Of a stretch of DNA of 64,000 bases, positions 1 to 8,608 are shown piece by piece. Origin of the DNA: Caulobacter vibrioides (GTDB lineage Bacteria > Pseudomonadota > Alphaproteobacteria > Caulobacterales > Caulobacteraceae). Every line of letters begins with the position of its first letter. Position 1 is the first letter of the stretch. The DNA lies in contig NZ_PJRR01000015.1 in NCBI RefSeq assembly GCF_002858865.1, positions 1 through 64,000 of the forward strand. The letters run 5' to 3'. The notes under the pieces were generated by a model that was given only the letters and a program-made list of their open reading frames with translations, did not search any database and was not told the origin of the DNA. The position numbers and the translations under genes were made by a program.

Positions 1-136
1 GCGCGTGCAGCGTCGAGCCCAGCGGATCAATCGCCAGCCCATCGCCCAGCATACGCTCGGCGAACACCGCATCCGGCGCCTCCTCCAGCGCCGAAACCCA
101 GCCCTGCAAGGGGGCCGTGAGAACGAGATTGGACAC
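1..136 (-). CDS. PTS EIIA-type (probably EIIA-HPr-EI) protein, N-terminal fragment
   Basis: The minus strand is open from a GTG at 134-136 to the window edge. It encodes about 45 residues beginning VSNLVLTAPLQGWVSAL and continuing with VFAERMLGDGLAIDP. This pattern is the start of EIIA-Glc-like (crr) domains, which carry phosphate from HPr to the sugar permease. An AGGAAG ribosome site lies 8 bases before the GTG; a TTG two codons upstream is an alternative start. The gene follows the hexosaminidase by about 20 bases and is probably cotranscribed with it. In Caulobacter relatives this position holds a multidomain EIIA-HPr-EI protein next to a GlcNAc-specific IIBC. The multidomain nature is inferred, because only the N-terminus is in the window. 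Confidence 0.75.
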   Translation of the reverse strand, partial: MSNLVLTAPLQGWVSALEEAPDAVFAERMLGDGLAIDPLGSTLHA

Positions 137-155
137 GATCAACGCTTCCTGGACA

Positions 156-2429
156 CTAGTTCGCGGGCTTGAGGGTCATGCGCTCGACCACCCAGAAAGG
201 ATCGAGGCTCCTGGAGGTGAAGGTCAGGCAGAGATCGGCCTTTTCCGCCCGTGCGGGCAAGCGACCTTCGATGGTCGAGAGGCCAGGATTGCGCGCGGCG
301 TCGCCAAGCGGAATCGCGGCGATCCTTTCGCCAGAGCAGCCCAGGCGCACCTCCAGCTCGCCGCCCGGCGTGGCCGGCGGATGCAGCGGGATCTTGTCGC
401 GGTCTTTGCCGACCTGGAAGTTGAACGGGATCTGGGTGACGCGGGCGCTGAGCATCGCGCCCTTGTCGAGGCGCGCGCCTTCCCAGATCCAGCAGGGATT
501 GAAGATGTCGACCATCATCATCGGACGCTGATCGAGCGCGGCGGGCGCATCGTCGATCATGGTCAGCGGCACCTGCTGGGTGCAGAGCTTGAGCTGACCG
601 CTCGTTCGCGTCTGGAGAAGGTCCGCCGACATCGTCCAGGACCGCTCACGACCCAGCGGCTGGCCCTCAACGAAGGTCTGCGCTTTCAGCACCGCGCCGG
701 TGGGTAGCGCTATGGGGCCGGCATAGGTCGAAGACGTCGCCGTCGGCGCCTTGCCATCGGTAGTGTAGCGGATCTGACCGACGCCGAGGCCCGTCGACAA
801 CGCCACACGCGTCTTGCCCCCCTCGGCCTCCGACAGCGCCGGCTGCGGCTCGAACGGAACCGGATTGGCCGCAACGCCGAGGACCTTCAAGCGCGCCATC
901 TCGGCGGGGAGCCGCTTGGCGAAGCCGTCCCAGTCGGCGCTGGCTTCGGGCGACCAGGCCCGCTCGGCCAGGGCCACAGCGCGCGGGAAAGCCATCAGCT
1001 GCATGCGCTGGTCGGTCTGCATATGCTCGGTCCAGACATTGGCCTGGACGCCGAGGATGTGCTTGCGCTCGTCCGGTGTCAGTTGGACCGGCGCCGGGTC
1101 GAAGGCGTAGACGTCCTTCAGGCTGGAGATGTGACCTCGTCCGGTCGGCTCCTCGGCCGAGGCGCTCTGGCGGTGGTCGAGATAGAGCACCGGATGCGGC
1201 GACAGCACCGTGTCATGGCCCTGCTTGGCGGCGGCGATCGCGCCGTCGATGCCGCGCCAGGACATCACCGTGGCGTTGGGCGCAAGACCGCCCTCGAGGA
1301 TCTCGTCCCAGCCGATCAGGCGGCGGCCGCGCTTTTCCAAGCTCTTGCCGACGCGCTGGATGAACCAGCTCTGCAGCTCATGTTCGTCCTTGAGCCCCAG
1401 TTCCTTGATCTTGGCCTGGACCTTCGGGCTGGCCTTCCACTGGTCCTTGATCGCCTCGTCGCCGCCGACGTGGATGAAGGTCGACGGGAAGATGTCCATC
1501 ACCTCGTTCAGCACATCGTCGAGAAAGGCGAAGGTGGCGTCATCGGTGTTGTAGAGCCACGGGAAGATCCCCCAGTCGCCCATCTTGCTGGCGTCCGGCG
1601 GCGCGGTTCCCAGCTGGGGATAGGCGACGATCGGCGCCAAGGCGTGACCGGGGGTCTCGATCTCGGGAACCACGGTGATGTTGCGCGCGGCGGCGTAGGC
1701 GACCAGCTCACGGGCCTGGTCCTGAGTGTAGAAGCCGCCGTACTTCGGATACCTCACCGCCGCGCCGGGGTTGCGGCGCCAGGCGGCGACCTGCGTCAGC
1801 TTCGGATACTTCTTGATCTCCAATCGCCAGCCCTGATCGTCGACCAGATGCCAGTGGAAGGTGTTGAGCTTGTGCGCGGCCATCGCGTCGATCACCGCCT
1901 TGAGGGTGTCGAGCGACTGGTAGTGGCGGGCGCTGTCGATCATCAGGCCGCGCCAGGCGAAGCGCGGCGCATCCTCGATGCTGGCGGCGGGAAGCGCGAC
2001 GGGCCCCTTGGCCTCGTCCGGGGTCGCCAGCTGCCAGAGCGACATCGCGCCGTAGAACAGGCCGGCGCGCTTGGCGGCGGCAATGGTCGCGCCCTTGGCG
2101 TTGATATCGAGCTTGTAGGCTTCGCCCCCCGGACCTTCGCGCGTGAGGACGATGGCGTCGGCTGCGGGCGGCCCCTCAACCACCTTGGGCCGGAAGCCTC
2201 GCGACCTCTGGATCAGGTCGGCCAGTTGCAGCGCCACGCCCTTGGCCTCGACGTCGCCCCTGGCGACATGGATTCGGGTGGCGGCCGACAGGGTGAAGGT
2301 CCCCTCGGCGCGAACGACCTTGGCGGGCGCCGGCGTGATCGTGAGACTGTCGGCGAAAGCGCCGGTCGCGAGCGCAGCGGTCAGCGCGAACGCCGAGACG
2401 GCGACGATACGGAGCGGGGTCAAGGTCAC
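156..2429 (-). CDS. Secreted beta-N-acetylhexosaminidase, GH20
   Basis: This 757-residue glycosidase releases terminal GlcNAc from chitin oligomers. A signal peptide ends near residue 26 (GAFADS). A GH20b-like domain at about 30-150 precedes the catalytic barrel at about 155-500. HVGGDE at residues 320-325 gives the adjacent Asp324-Glu325 catalytic pair of the family. A chitobiase C-terminal-like domain (YTTDGKAPT) lies near residue 550, and a further beta-rich region of uncertain family extends to the end. The start is a GTG at 2427-2429 with GAGG just upstream. It sits between the TonB receptor and the PTS gene, fitting a pathway of outer-membrane import, periplasmic trimming and PTS uptake. 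Family assignment is firm; the exact oligosaccharide substrate is inferred. Confidence 0.95.
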   Translation of the reverse strand: MTLTPLRIVAVSAFALTAALATGAFADSLTITPAPAKVVRAEGTFTLSAATRIHVARGDVEAKGVALQLADLIQRSRGFRPKVVEGPPAADAIVLTREGPGGEAYKLDINAKGATIAAAKRAGLFYGAMSLWQLATPDEAKGPVALPAASIEDAPRFAWRGLMIDSARHYQSLDTLKAVIDAMAAHKLNTFHWHLVDDQGWRLEIKKYPKLTQVAAWRRNPGAAVRYPKYGGFYTQDQARELVAYAAARNITVVPEIETPGHALAPIVAYPQLGTAPPDASKMGDWGIFPWLYNTDDATFAFLDDVLNEVMDIFPSTFIHVGGDEAIKDQWKASPKVQAKIKELGLKDEHELQSWFIQRVGKSLEKRGRRLIGWDEILEGGLAPNATVMSWRGIDGAIAAAKQGHDTVLSPHPVLYLDHRQSASAEEPTGRGHISSLKDVYAFDPAPVQLTPDERKHILGVQANVWTEHMQTDQRMQLMAFPRAVALAERAWSPEASADWDGFAKRLPAEMARLKVLGVAANPVPFEPQPALSEAEGGKTRVALSTGLGVGQIRYTTDGKAPTATSSTYAGPIALPTGAVLKAQTFVEGQPLGRERSWTMSADLLQTRTSGQLKLCTQQVPLTMIDDAPAALDQRPMMMVDIFNPCWIWEGARLDKGAMLSARVTQIPFNFQVGKDRDKIPLHPPATPGGELEVRLGCSGERIAAIPLGDAARNPGLSTIEGRLPARAEKADLCLTFTSRSLDPFWVVERMTLKPAN

Positions 2430-2542
2430 GCAGCCTCGCAGGAAAGGTCGTGGGCGGCCGGCAAAAAGCGGGCGGGACGGCAGGGCCGCCCCGCCCCAGC
2501 TCCATGCTTGCAGTCAGGAGGGGTAGGATCAATGCGCAATGA

Positions 2543-2574
2543 CCGGAGACTTCGGATCCCGCCGAAGCCTCCGG
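2543..2574. other. Intercistronic hairpin between TonB receptor and hexosaminidase
   Basis: CCGGAG-x-CTTCGG pairs with CCGAAG-x-CTCCGG around a short loop, with one internal mismatch. It lies just after the receptor stop and about 115 bases before the hexosaminidase start. No T-run follows on the minus strand. It may stabilise or partly terminate the receptor mRNA, which would lower expression of the downstream genes. Confidence 0.5.
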
Positions 2575-2586
2575 CCGCTGACCGTC

Positions 2587-5256
2587 TTAGAACGCGACGT
2601 TCAGCGTGACTTGCAGCTTGCGGCCCGTGCGGTAGACGCCGCGCGGCAGGGCCGTGGTGTTTGCGTAGGCGTAGTATTCGCTGTCCAGCAGGTTCTGGCC
2701 GGAGAGCGACATCGTGATGTTCTTGGTCACGGCGTAGCCCACGGTGGCGTCGAGGGTCTTGGCGGCCTTGACGAACATGTCGTCGCCGCGATCGACGCCG
2801 GTGAAGTACTTCGAGCGCCAGGTGAAGGTGGCCCGGGCCGAGAACGGACCGTTCTCGTAGAAGGGGCTGAGGTTGACCTGGTTCTTCGAGCTGTAGGGCA
2901 GCGGCGCGCCCGACTGGCCCGAGGCGTCGGCGTAGGTGTAGTTGGCCAGAAGGCCAAAGCCCCCGCCGAAGGTCTGCTGGTAGGCCATCGCCAGACCCTT
3001 GACCTCAGCCGAGCCCGCATTGAACGGACGGCTGATCTGGTAGGTCGTGACCTTGCCTTGCGACTGGTTGAAGTACGATTCCGGCTGGGTGCGCTGCAGG
3101 ATGTAGTTGGAGATGTCCTTGTAGAACACCTCCGCCGACAGGATCGCCTGGGGCTGGAAGTACCACTCGGCCGAGGCGTTGAAGTTGCTCGACTTGTAGG
3201 GCTCCAGCGCCGGGTTGCCGCCGCCGCCCGTGAGGATGCCGTCCGACAGCCAGAAATAGTTGGTCATGTCCGAATAGTTCGGACGCGCGATCACCTGGGC
3301 CGCCGCGAAGCGAAGGACGAGGTCCTCACGGGCGTCGACGATGATGTTCACGCTGGGCAGGACATTGTCGTAGCTCTTCTTGGTCGACTTCCAGCTCCAA
3401 TCGGCCGCCTTGTTGCAGGCCGCGCCGGGCTTGCAGACATAGCCAGCGCTGTCGACCGAGGTCTTCACATAGCGGACGCCGAAGTTGCCGCGCACGTTGT
3501 CGGCCTTGAAGTTGGCCTGGGCGTACAGGGCGTCGATGTCTTCCTGGATGTTCCAGTTGCCGGCCGTGAACTCGGCGGCCGCGAAGATCGACGGCTTGGG
3601 CATGGTGGCGCCCGCCGCCAGCCACTTGCCGCTTTCGACGTACGAGACCATCGCATTGCCGTCGATGCGGAAGCGGTTCTGCATCTGGGTCCCGACGCCG
3701 TCGAAGCCCTTCAGATAGTTGCTGGGCACGGTCGAGGGATTGAACGACGAGGCCGGAGCGGCGACGCCGGTGATGGCGATGCCCGCGTACTGCTGGCCCG
3801 TCTGGTGTTCACGACGCTTATAGCCGACCTGGACGCGCTGGATCACGCCGTCGAAGTCCTTGCCGAAGTCGAACTGGGCGTACTTTTCCTCGTCCGAGGT
3901 GGGCTTGCTGACGAGGTTGCCGCTCCAGCCCGGATCGGTCGCAAACGCACTCGGATTGCCCAGCACGTTGGTGGTGTAGGTCAGGCTGCCCGGGCTCTTG
4001 GGCGCGCCGCTGATGTCGACCGTGTAGCTGGCCCAGTTCAGGAATTCGAGGAACACCTGACGCTTGGTGCCGCCGTCGGCGGTCGACTTGCCGACCTCGC
4101 CGTTCAGGTCCCAGCCATCACCCTTGTAGCCGCCCTTCAGATGGAAGGTGTCGGACTTCAGGCCGGCCTCACGGTGCTGCACGTCCAGAACGCTGAGCGC
4201 GTTGTTGAACGAAGCCTTGGAGACGACGCCATTGTTGACGGTCAGGCCGGTCAGGGCGCCCAGGCTGTTCCACGTGTTGCCCTGGAAGGCGTACATCGAC
4301 TGGTTGGTGTTGTCGTAGTCGGCGTCGATCTTCAGCCAATTGAACTCCAGCGAGAGCTGGTCGTTCGGCTTGTACTGCAGCGCCGTGGTGTAGGTCGTGC
4401 GCGTGCGGCCCTGCTCGAAATAGGACGCGCCAAAGGCGTTCGGGCTGCGGGCGCCCAGGTTCGCCGTCAGCGTGCTGGCGCACGAGCCGACGCAACCCTT
4501 AGTCCGCGAGTCGACCGGATTGTCCGGGTTGCCGCCGGCCCACTGGTTCGCCGCGATCGTGCCGTAGGTCTCGACGCCGTCGCGACGCAGCTGATCTTCC
4601 GCGCGCTGGATCGAGAAGCTGGCGCCGAAGGTGTTGTCAGCGTTCTTCCAGCTGGCCAGCAGCGAGCCCTGCAGATCGCCCTTCTTCGAGCGATCGGTGT
4701 AGAGATAGCTTACCGCGCCGGCGATCGTGCCGGACTTCAGGTCCAGCGGCTTGCGGGTGTTGACGATAACAGTGCCGCCGATGCTGCCTTCGTCTATGCG
4801 CGCTTCGGGCGACTTGTAGACGTCGACCTTGCCGACGATCTGCGGCGCCAGCAGCGCATAGTTGAAGGTGCGGCCCGGAGAATCCAGGATGAACCAGTCG
4901 GCCGAGGCGACGGTCTGGCCATTGAGCAGGGTGCGGTTCAGCGCGGGGTCGGTGCCCAGGATGCTGACCTTCTCGCCTTGACCGAAGGCGCGATCGACGG
5001 TGACGCCCGGAACGATGGTCAGCGCCTCGGCGACGTTCGTGCTCGGGAACTTGCCCACATCCTCGGCGGTGACCACGTCGACGATCGCGTCAGCCTTGCG
5101 CTTGGACTCGATCGATTGCAGCAGCGAGGCGCGGATCCCGGTGATCACCACCTGCTCCACCTCGTTGCCGCCGCTCTGGGCCATGGCCGGCGCGGCGATC
5201 ATGACCACCATGGCGCTGGCGGACGCCGCCAGGACGGATTTACGGATAGTCTTCAT
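2587..5256 (-). CDS. TonB-dependent receptor, likely GlcNAc/chitin-oligomer uptake
   Basis: An 889-residue outer-membrane receptor with a signal peptide ending about residue 27 (PAMAQ), a TonB-box-like EQVVITG at residues 34-40, a plug domain (NVAEALTIVPGV, then GGTVIVNTR) and a beta-barrel ending in aromatic Phe (QVTLNVAF). The start has GGGGAG upstream. It is the first gene of the unit with the hexosaminidase and the PTS gene, and is divergent from the GntR-nagB-nagA unit. In C. crescentus the receptor at this position has been described as needed for GlcNAc and chito-oligomer uptake (called NagA there, a confusing name because the deacetylase shares it). Substrate here is inferred from that knowledge and from context. 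Confidence 0.93.
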   Translation of the reverse strand: MKTIRKSVLAASASAMVVMIAAPAMAQSGGNEVEQVVITGIRASLLQSIESKRKADAIVDVVTAEDVGKFPSTNVAEALTIVPGVTVDRAFGQGEKVSILGTDPALNRTLLNGQTVASADWFILDSPGRTFNYALLAPQIVGKVDVYKSPEARIDEGSIGGTVIVNTRKPLDLKSGTIAGAVSYLYTDRSKKGDLQGSLLASWKNADNTFGASFSIQRAEDQLRRDGVETYGTIAANQWAGGNPDNPVDSRTKGCVGSCASTLTANLGARSPNAFGASYFEQGRTRTTYTTALQYKPNDQLSLEFNWLKIDADYDNTNQSMYAFQGNTWNSLGALTGLTVNNGVVSKASFNNALSVLDVQHREAGLKSDTFHLKGGYKGDGWDLNGEVGKSTADGGTKRQVFLEFLNWASYTVDISGAPKSPGSLTYTTNVLGNPSAFATDPGWSGNLVSKPTSDEEKYAQFDFGKDFDGVIQRVQVGYKRREHQTGQQYAGIAITGVAAPASSFNPSTVPSNYLKGFDGVGTQMQNRFRIDGNAMVSYVESGKWLAAGATMPKPSIFAAAEFTAGNWNIQEDIDALYAQANFKADNVRGNFGVRYVKTSVDSAGYVCKPGAACNKAADWSWKSTKKSYDNVLPSVNIIVDAREDLVLRFAAAQVIARPNYSDMTNYFWLSDGILTGGGGNPALEPYKSSNFNASAEWYFQPQAILSAEVFYKDISNYILQRTQPESYFNQSQGKVTTYQISRPFNAGSAEVKGLAMAYQQTFGGGFGLLANYTYADASGQSGAPLPYSSKNQVNLSPFYENGPFSARATFTWRSKYFTGVDRGDDMFVKAAKTLDATVGYAVTKNITMSLSGQNLLDSEYYAYANTTALPRGVYRTGRKLQVTLNVAF

Positions 5257-5317
5257 ACTCGGCTTCTCCCCATTGTGCCGGGCCGATCAAGCCTGGAGCC
5301 GAACCCCAAGCCCAATG

Positions 5318-5327
5318 TGATACCAAT
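5318..5327 (-). promoter_or_regulatory. Candidate operator half, receptor side of the nag divergent region
   Basis: TGATACCAAT at this position is the reverse complement of ATTGGTATCA. A near-identical ATTGGTATGA occurs at 5439-5448 in the opposite orientation, near the GntR gene. The pair could be binding sites for the GntR regulator controlling both units. No consensus is known to me for this regulator, so this rests only on the inverted recurrence within the gap. Confidence 0.35.
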
Positions 5328-5438
5328 TTCCTGGGAGGATCCGCAGAAAGTGGTACTTCTCAGGCCTCGGGAGGCGACTGTGACGGAATTTTCTCGAATG
5401 ACAAGACCAAAAAGAAACCAATTGCAGACCGGGTCGTT

Positions 5439-5448
5439 ATTGGTATGA
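5439..5448 (+). promoter_or_regulatory. Candidate operator half, GntR side of the nag divergent region
   Basis: ATTGGTATGA lies 80 bases before the preferred gntR start and matches 5318-5327 on the other strand in 9 of 10 positions. It is followed by GAATGGTCC, a possible weaker direct copy of the TGGT half. It may overlap the promoter and give autoregulation. Confidence 0.35.
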
Positions 5449-5527
5449 GAATGGTCCTATGTTATCGGAGCGGACGGGGAGCGCCGCTCAGAGGCGCAGG
5501 GAAGCTCAAGGCAGGGAGGGCGCAGCC

Positions 5528-6271
5528 ATGACGTTTGCGGAACGAATCGGCCGTCTCGACGCCACCGGCGATCACGCCCCACTGTACCGGCAGCTGCAGC
5601 GCGCGCTGCGCGAAGCCATCCAGAAGAAGGTGCTGGCTCCGGACGACGCCCTTCCCGCCGAGCGGGACATGGCGGACGAATTCAACATCTCGCGCATCAC
5701 CGTTCGCAAGGCGCTGGACGGCCTGGTCAGCGAGGGCCTGCTGACGCGCCGCCAAGGCGCCGGGACCTTTGTCGCCGCGCGGGTCGAGAAGAGCTTCTCC
5801 AAGCTGTCCTCGTTCACCGAGGACATGATCTCTCGCGGCCGCGTCCCGCGCAGCGAGTGGATCAGCCGCAGCGAGGGCCAGGTGACCCCCGAGGAGTCGC
5901 TGACCCTGGGCCTGTCGCCCGGAACCCCGGTCTATCGGTTCGCACGGATCCGCTATGCGGACGGCGCGCCGATGGCGGTGGAATACACAACGATCGCGGC
6001 CTTCGCCCTGCCCTCCACCGAAGTGGTCGGCACATCGCTCTATGAAGCGCTGGAGACGACCGGTCACCGCCCGGTGCGCGCGCTCCAGCGGCTGCGCGCG
6101 GTGCTGTTCCAGGCCGAGCAGGCGGACCTGCTGGGCGTGCCCGTCAAGGACGCCGGCCTGCTGATCGAGCGGCGAGGCTTCCTGAAGGACGGGCGGGCCG
6201 TCGAGGTCACGCAATCCTACTACCGCGGCGACGCCTACGACTTCGTCGCCGAACTGAATTCCCTGTCCTGA
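5528..6271 (+). CDS. GntR/HutC-family transcriptional regulator (probable nag regulator)
   Basis: A 247-residue regulator with an N-terminal winged helix at about residues 19-84 (LPAERDMADEFNISRITVRK, then RRQGAGTFV) and a UTRA effector domain at about 93-240. HutC members often bind phosphorylated sugars; GlcNAc-6-P or GlcN-6-P is the plausible ligand here given nagB and nagA downstream. I chose ATG 5528, which has GGGAGGG upstream, over an in-frame ATG at 5459 that would add a non-conserved N-terminus. It is separated by 28 bases from the deaminase and is probably cotranscribed. It likely represses the divergent operons. Confidence 0.9.
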   Translation: MTFAERIGRLDATGDHAPLYRQLQRALREAIQKKVLAPDDALPAERDMADEFNISRITVRKALDGLVSEGLLTRRQGAGTFVAARVEKSFSKLSSFTEDMISRGRVPRSEWISRSEGQVTPEESLTLGLSPGTPVYRFARIRYADGAPMAVEYTTIAAFALPSTEVVGTSLYEALETTGHRPVRALQRLRAVLFQAEQADLLGVPVKDAGLLIERRGFLKDGRAVEVTQSYYRGDAYDFVAELNSLS

Positions 6272-6299
6272 GTACGCGCTGAAGTCGGAGGAGTAGAGC

Positions 6300-7391
6300 T
6301 TGGAGGCGACCGTCTTGACCCGTCATGAGACCCCCGCGCCCACAGGCGCGTCGCCTCCGAGCCTGGCGCCGGCCTCGACCCACATGTTTCGGGAGGCCGG
6401 CGAGGCCGCCAGGGTCGCCGCCGTCCAGCTGACCGCCAACGCCCCGAAGATCCAGGCGCTGGCCCAGCGCCTGCGCGCAAACCCGCCCAGGGTCGTGGTC
6501 ACCTGCGCCCGGGGCAGCAGCGACCATGCCGCCACCTTCGCCCGTTACCTGATCGAGACCAAGGCCGGGGTGCTGACCTCGTCTGCGGGCCCTTCGGTCA
6601 GCTCGGTGTACGACGCCTCCCCTAACCTTGAGGGCGCGCTCTATCTGGCCATTTCCCAGTCGGGCAAAAGCCCCGACCTGCTGGCGGCTGTGAAGGCCGC
6701 CAAGGCGGCCGGCGCCCACGCCGTGGCGCTGGTGAATGTCGTCGACTCGCCGCTGGCGGCGCTGGCGGACGAGGTCATTCCTCTGCATGCCGGGCCAGAG
6801 CTCAGCGTCGCAGCCACCAAGTCCTACATCGCAGCCCTCGTCGCGGTGACCCAGCTGATCGCGGCCTGGACCGAGGACGCAGAGCTTACTGCGGCTCTGC
6901 AGGACCTTCCCGCAGCCCTGGCGGCCGCCTGGACCCTGGATTGGTCCCTCGCGGTCGAGCGCCTGAAGACCGCCAGCAACCTCTATGTGCTGGGGCGCGG
7001 CGTCGGCTTTGGCGTCGCCCTGGAAGCCGCCCTGAAGTTCAAGGAGACCTGCGGCCTGCACGCCGAGGCCTTCAGCGCCGCCGAGGTGCTGCATGGCCCG
7101 ATGGCCCTGGTGAAGGACGGCTTCCCCGCCCTCATCTTCGCCCAGAACGATGAGAGCCGCGCCAGCGTCGACGAGATGGCCGCCGGCCTGCGGGCGCGCG
7201 GCGCCAGCGTGCTGATCGCCGGTGGCGCCGGCGACGCGCCAGACGCGCTGCCGACCCTTGCCAGTCACCCTGTGCTGGAGCCGATCCTGATGATCCAGAG
7301 CTTCTACCGCATGGCCAATGCGCTCTCGGTCGCGCGTGGCTATGATCCAGATAGCCCGCCGCATCTGAACAAGGTCACCGAAACCGTCTGA
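6300..7391 (+). CDS. SIS-domain glucosamine-6-phosphate deaminase (NagB-II type)
   Basis: A 363-residue protein made of two SIS sugar-isomerase domains (ISQSGKSPDL near residue 120, LGRGVGFGVALEAALKFKE near 235). It resembles the isomerase half of GlmS but lacks the glutaminase domain, the hallmark of NagB-II/AgaS-type deaminases that convert glucosamine-6-phosphate to fructose-6-phosphate and ammonia. The start is TTG 6300, with GGAGGAG six bases upstream; a second TTG at 6315 is less well placed. The stop overlaps the nagA start (TGATG), indicating translational coupling. A galactosamine-type AgaS role is possible, but nagA and the hexosaminidase favour GlcN-6-P. Confidence 0.88.
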   Translation: MEATVLTRHETPAPTGASPPSLAPASTHMFREAGEAARVAAVQLTANAPKIQALAQRLRANPPRVVVTCARGSSDHAATFARYLIETKAGVLTSSAGPSVSSVYDASPNLEGALYLAISQSGKSPDLLAAVKAAKAAGAHAVALVNVVDSPLAALADEVIPLHAGPELSVAATKSYIAALVAVTQLIAAWTEDAELTAALQDLPAALAAAWTLDWSLAVERLKTASNLYVLGRGVGFGVALEAALKFKETCGLHAEAFSAAEVLHGPMALVKDGFPALIFAQNDESRASVDEMAAGLRARGASVLIAGGAGDAPDALPTLASHPVLEPILMIQSFYRMANALSVARGYDPDSPPHLNKVTETV

Positions 7392-8527
7392 TGCCGGCTG
7401 CTCTGATCAATGGCCGCGTCCTGACGGAGAGCGGCGTCGTCGAAGGCAAAGCCGTCCTGGTCAAGGACGGTCTGATCCTGGACGTCATCGACGCCGCGCA
7501 GACGCCTTCGGACGCCAAGCCTCGCGACCTGAAGGGCGGCCTGCTGGTCCCCGGCTTCATCGACACCCAGGTCAATGGCGGCGGCGGCGTGCTTTTCAAC
7601 GACGCGCCCACGGTCGAGACGATCGCGACGATCGGCGCGGCGCACCGTCGCTTCGGGACAACGGGCTTCCTGCCCACCCTGATCAGCGACGATCTGCGCG
7701 TCGTCGACCAGGCGATGCGCGCCACCGAGGAGGCCATCGCGCAGGGCGTGCCTGGGGTCCTTGGCCTTCACATCGAGGGCCCATTCCTGAACCCCAAGCG
7801 CAAAGGCATCCATGACGCCGGAAAATTCCGGGTGATCGACGACGAGGCGCTGGCGCTGCTCACCTCGCTCAAGCGCGGCAAAACGCTGGTGACCCTCGCG
7901 CCGGAACGCACCACGCCCCAGATCATCCGGCGCTTGGCGGACGCCGGCGTGATCGTGGCCGCAGGTCACACCAACGCCCTCTACGCGACCATGCGTCAGG
8001 CCCTGGAGCATGGCCTGACCGGCTTTACGCACCTCTTCAACGCCATGTCGCCCCTGACGAGCCGCGAGCCCGGCGCAGTCGGCGCGGCGCTGGAGAGCCC
8101 GGACGCCTGGTGCGGGATCATCGTCGACGGCCGCCATGTCGACCCGGTGGTGCTGAAAATCGCTCTGCGGACCCGCGCCCTCGACCGCTTCATGCTGGTC
8201 ACCGACGCGATGCCGACGGTGGGTCTGCGTGACAAGCGGTTCAATCTTCAGGGCCGGGATATCCGCGTGGTCGACGGTGTCTGCGTTGATGACCACGGCA
8301 CCCTGGCGGGATCGGATCTCGACATGATCGGCGCAGTGCGCAACGCGATCGACCTGCTGGACCTTAGCTTGGACGACGCCGTGATGATGGCGTCCCACGC
8401 CCCGGCGAGTTTCCTGGGTCTTGGACACGGTCGCGGCCTGATCGCGCCGGGCTATGCGGCGGACCTATGCTTGCTGAATGACCGCCTGGAGGTCGCGGCC
8501 ACCTGGATCGACGGCCAGGAAGGCTGA
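7391..8527 (+). CDS. nagA: N-acetylglucosamine-6-phosphate deacetylase
   Basis: A 378-residue amidohydrolase that removes acetate from GlcNAc-6-P in the cytosol. Visible active-site motifs are GFIDTQVNG (the Q-x-N form usual in NagA), LHIEGPFLNP with the metal-binding Glu, AAGHTNA and THLFNAMSP with metal-binding histidines, and LVTDAMP with the catalytic Asp. Length matches the family. It is coupled to the upstream deaminase by a one-base overlap, so the two enzymes deliver fructose-6-phosphate to glycolysis. A hairpin terminator follows. Confidence 0.96.
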   Translation: MPAALINGRVLTESGVVEGKAVLVKDGLILDVIDAAQTPSDAKPRDLKGGLLVPGFIDTQVNGGGGVLFNDAPTVETIATIGAAHRRFGTTGFLPTLISDDLRVVDQAMRATEEAIAQGVPGVLGLHIEGPFLNPKRKGIHDAGKFRVIDDEALALLTSLKRGKTLVTLAPERTTPQIIRRLADAGVIVAAGHTNALYATMRQALEHGLTGFTHLFNAMSPLTSREPGAVGAALESPDAWCGIIVDGRHVDPVVLKIALRTRALDRFMLVTDAMPTVGLRDKRFNLQGRDIRVVDGVCVDDHGTLAGSDLDMIGAVRNAIDLLDLSLDDAVMMASHAPASFLGLGHGRGLIAPGYAADLCLLNDRLEVAATWIDGQEG

Positions 8528-8547
8528 GACGGGTGCTTTGGATGCAG

Positions 8548-8579
8548 AAAGGGCGCCGACCGTGAGGTCAGCGCCCTTT
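8548..8579. terminator. Bidirectional terminator between nagA and second TonB receptor
   Basis: AAAGGGCGC-x-GACC pairs with GGTC-x-GCGCCCTTT around GTGA. TTT with CATCTTT follows on the plus strand. It lies between two convergent genes and can serve both. Confidence 0.75.
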
Positions 8580-8608
8580 CCATCTTTAGCCCTGGAGCCA
8601 GTGGAAGC

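Noticed and set aside
1023-2609. Long plus-strand open frame (528 codons) opposite the hexosaminidase
   Set aside because: It is an antisense shadow of a clear GH20 gene; the product is Arg/Gly-rich with no domain, as is usual opposite GC3-biased genes.
2539-5448. 969-codon plus-strand open frame opposite the first TonB receptor
   Set aside because: Antisense shadow; no ribosome site or recognisable protein.
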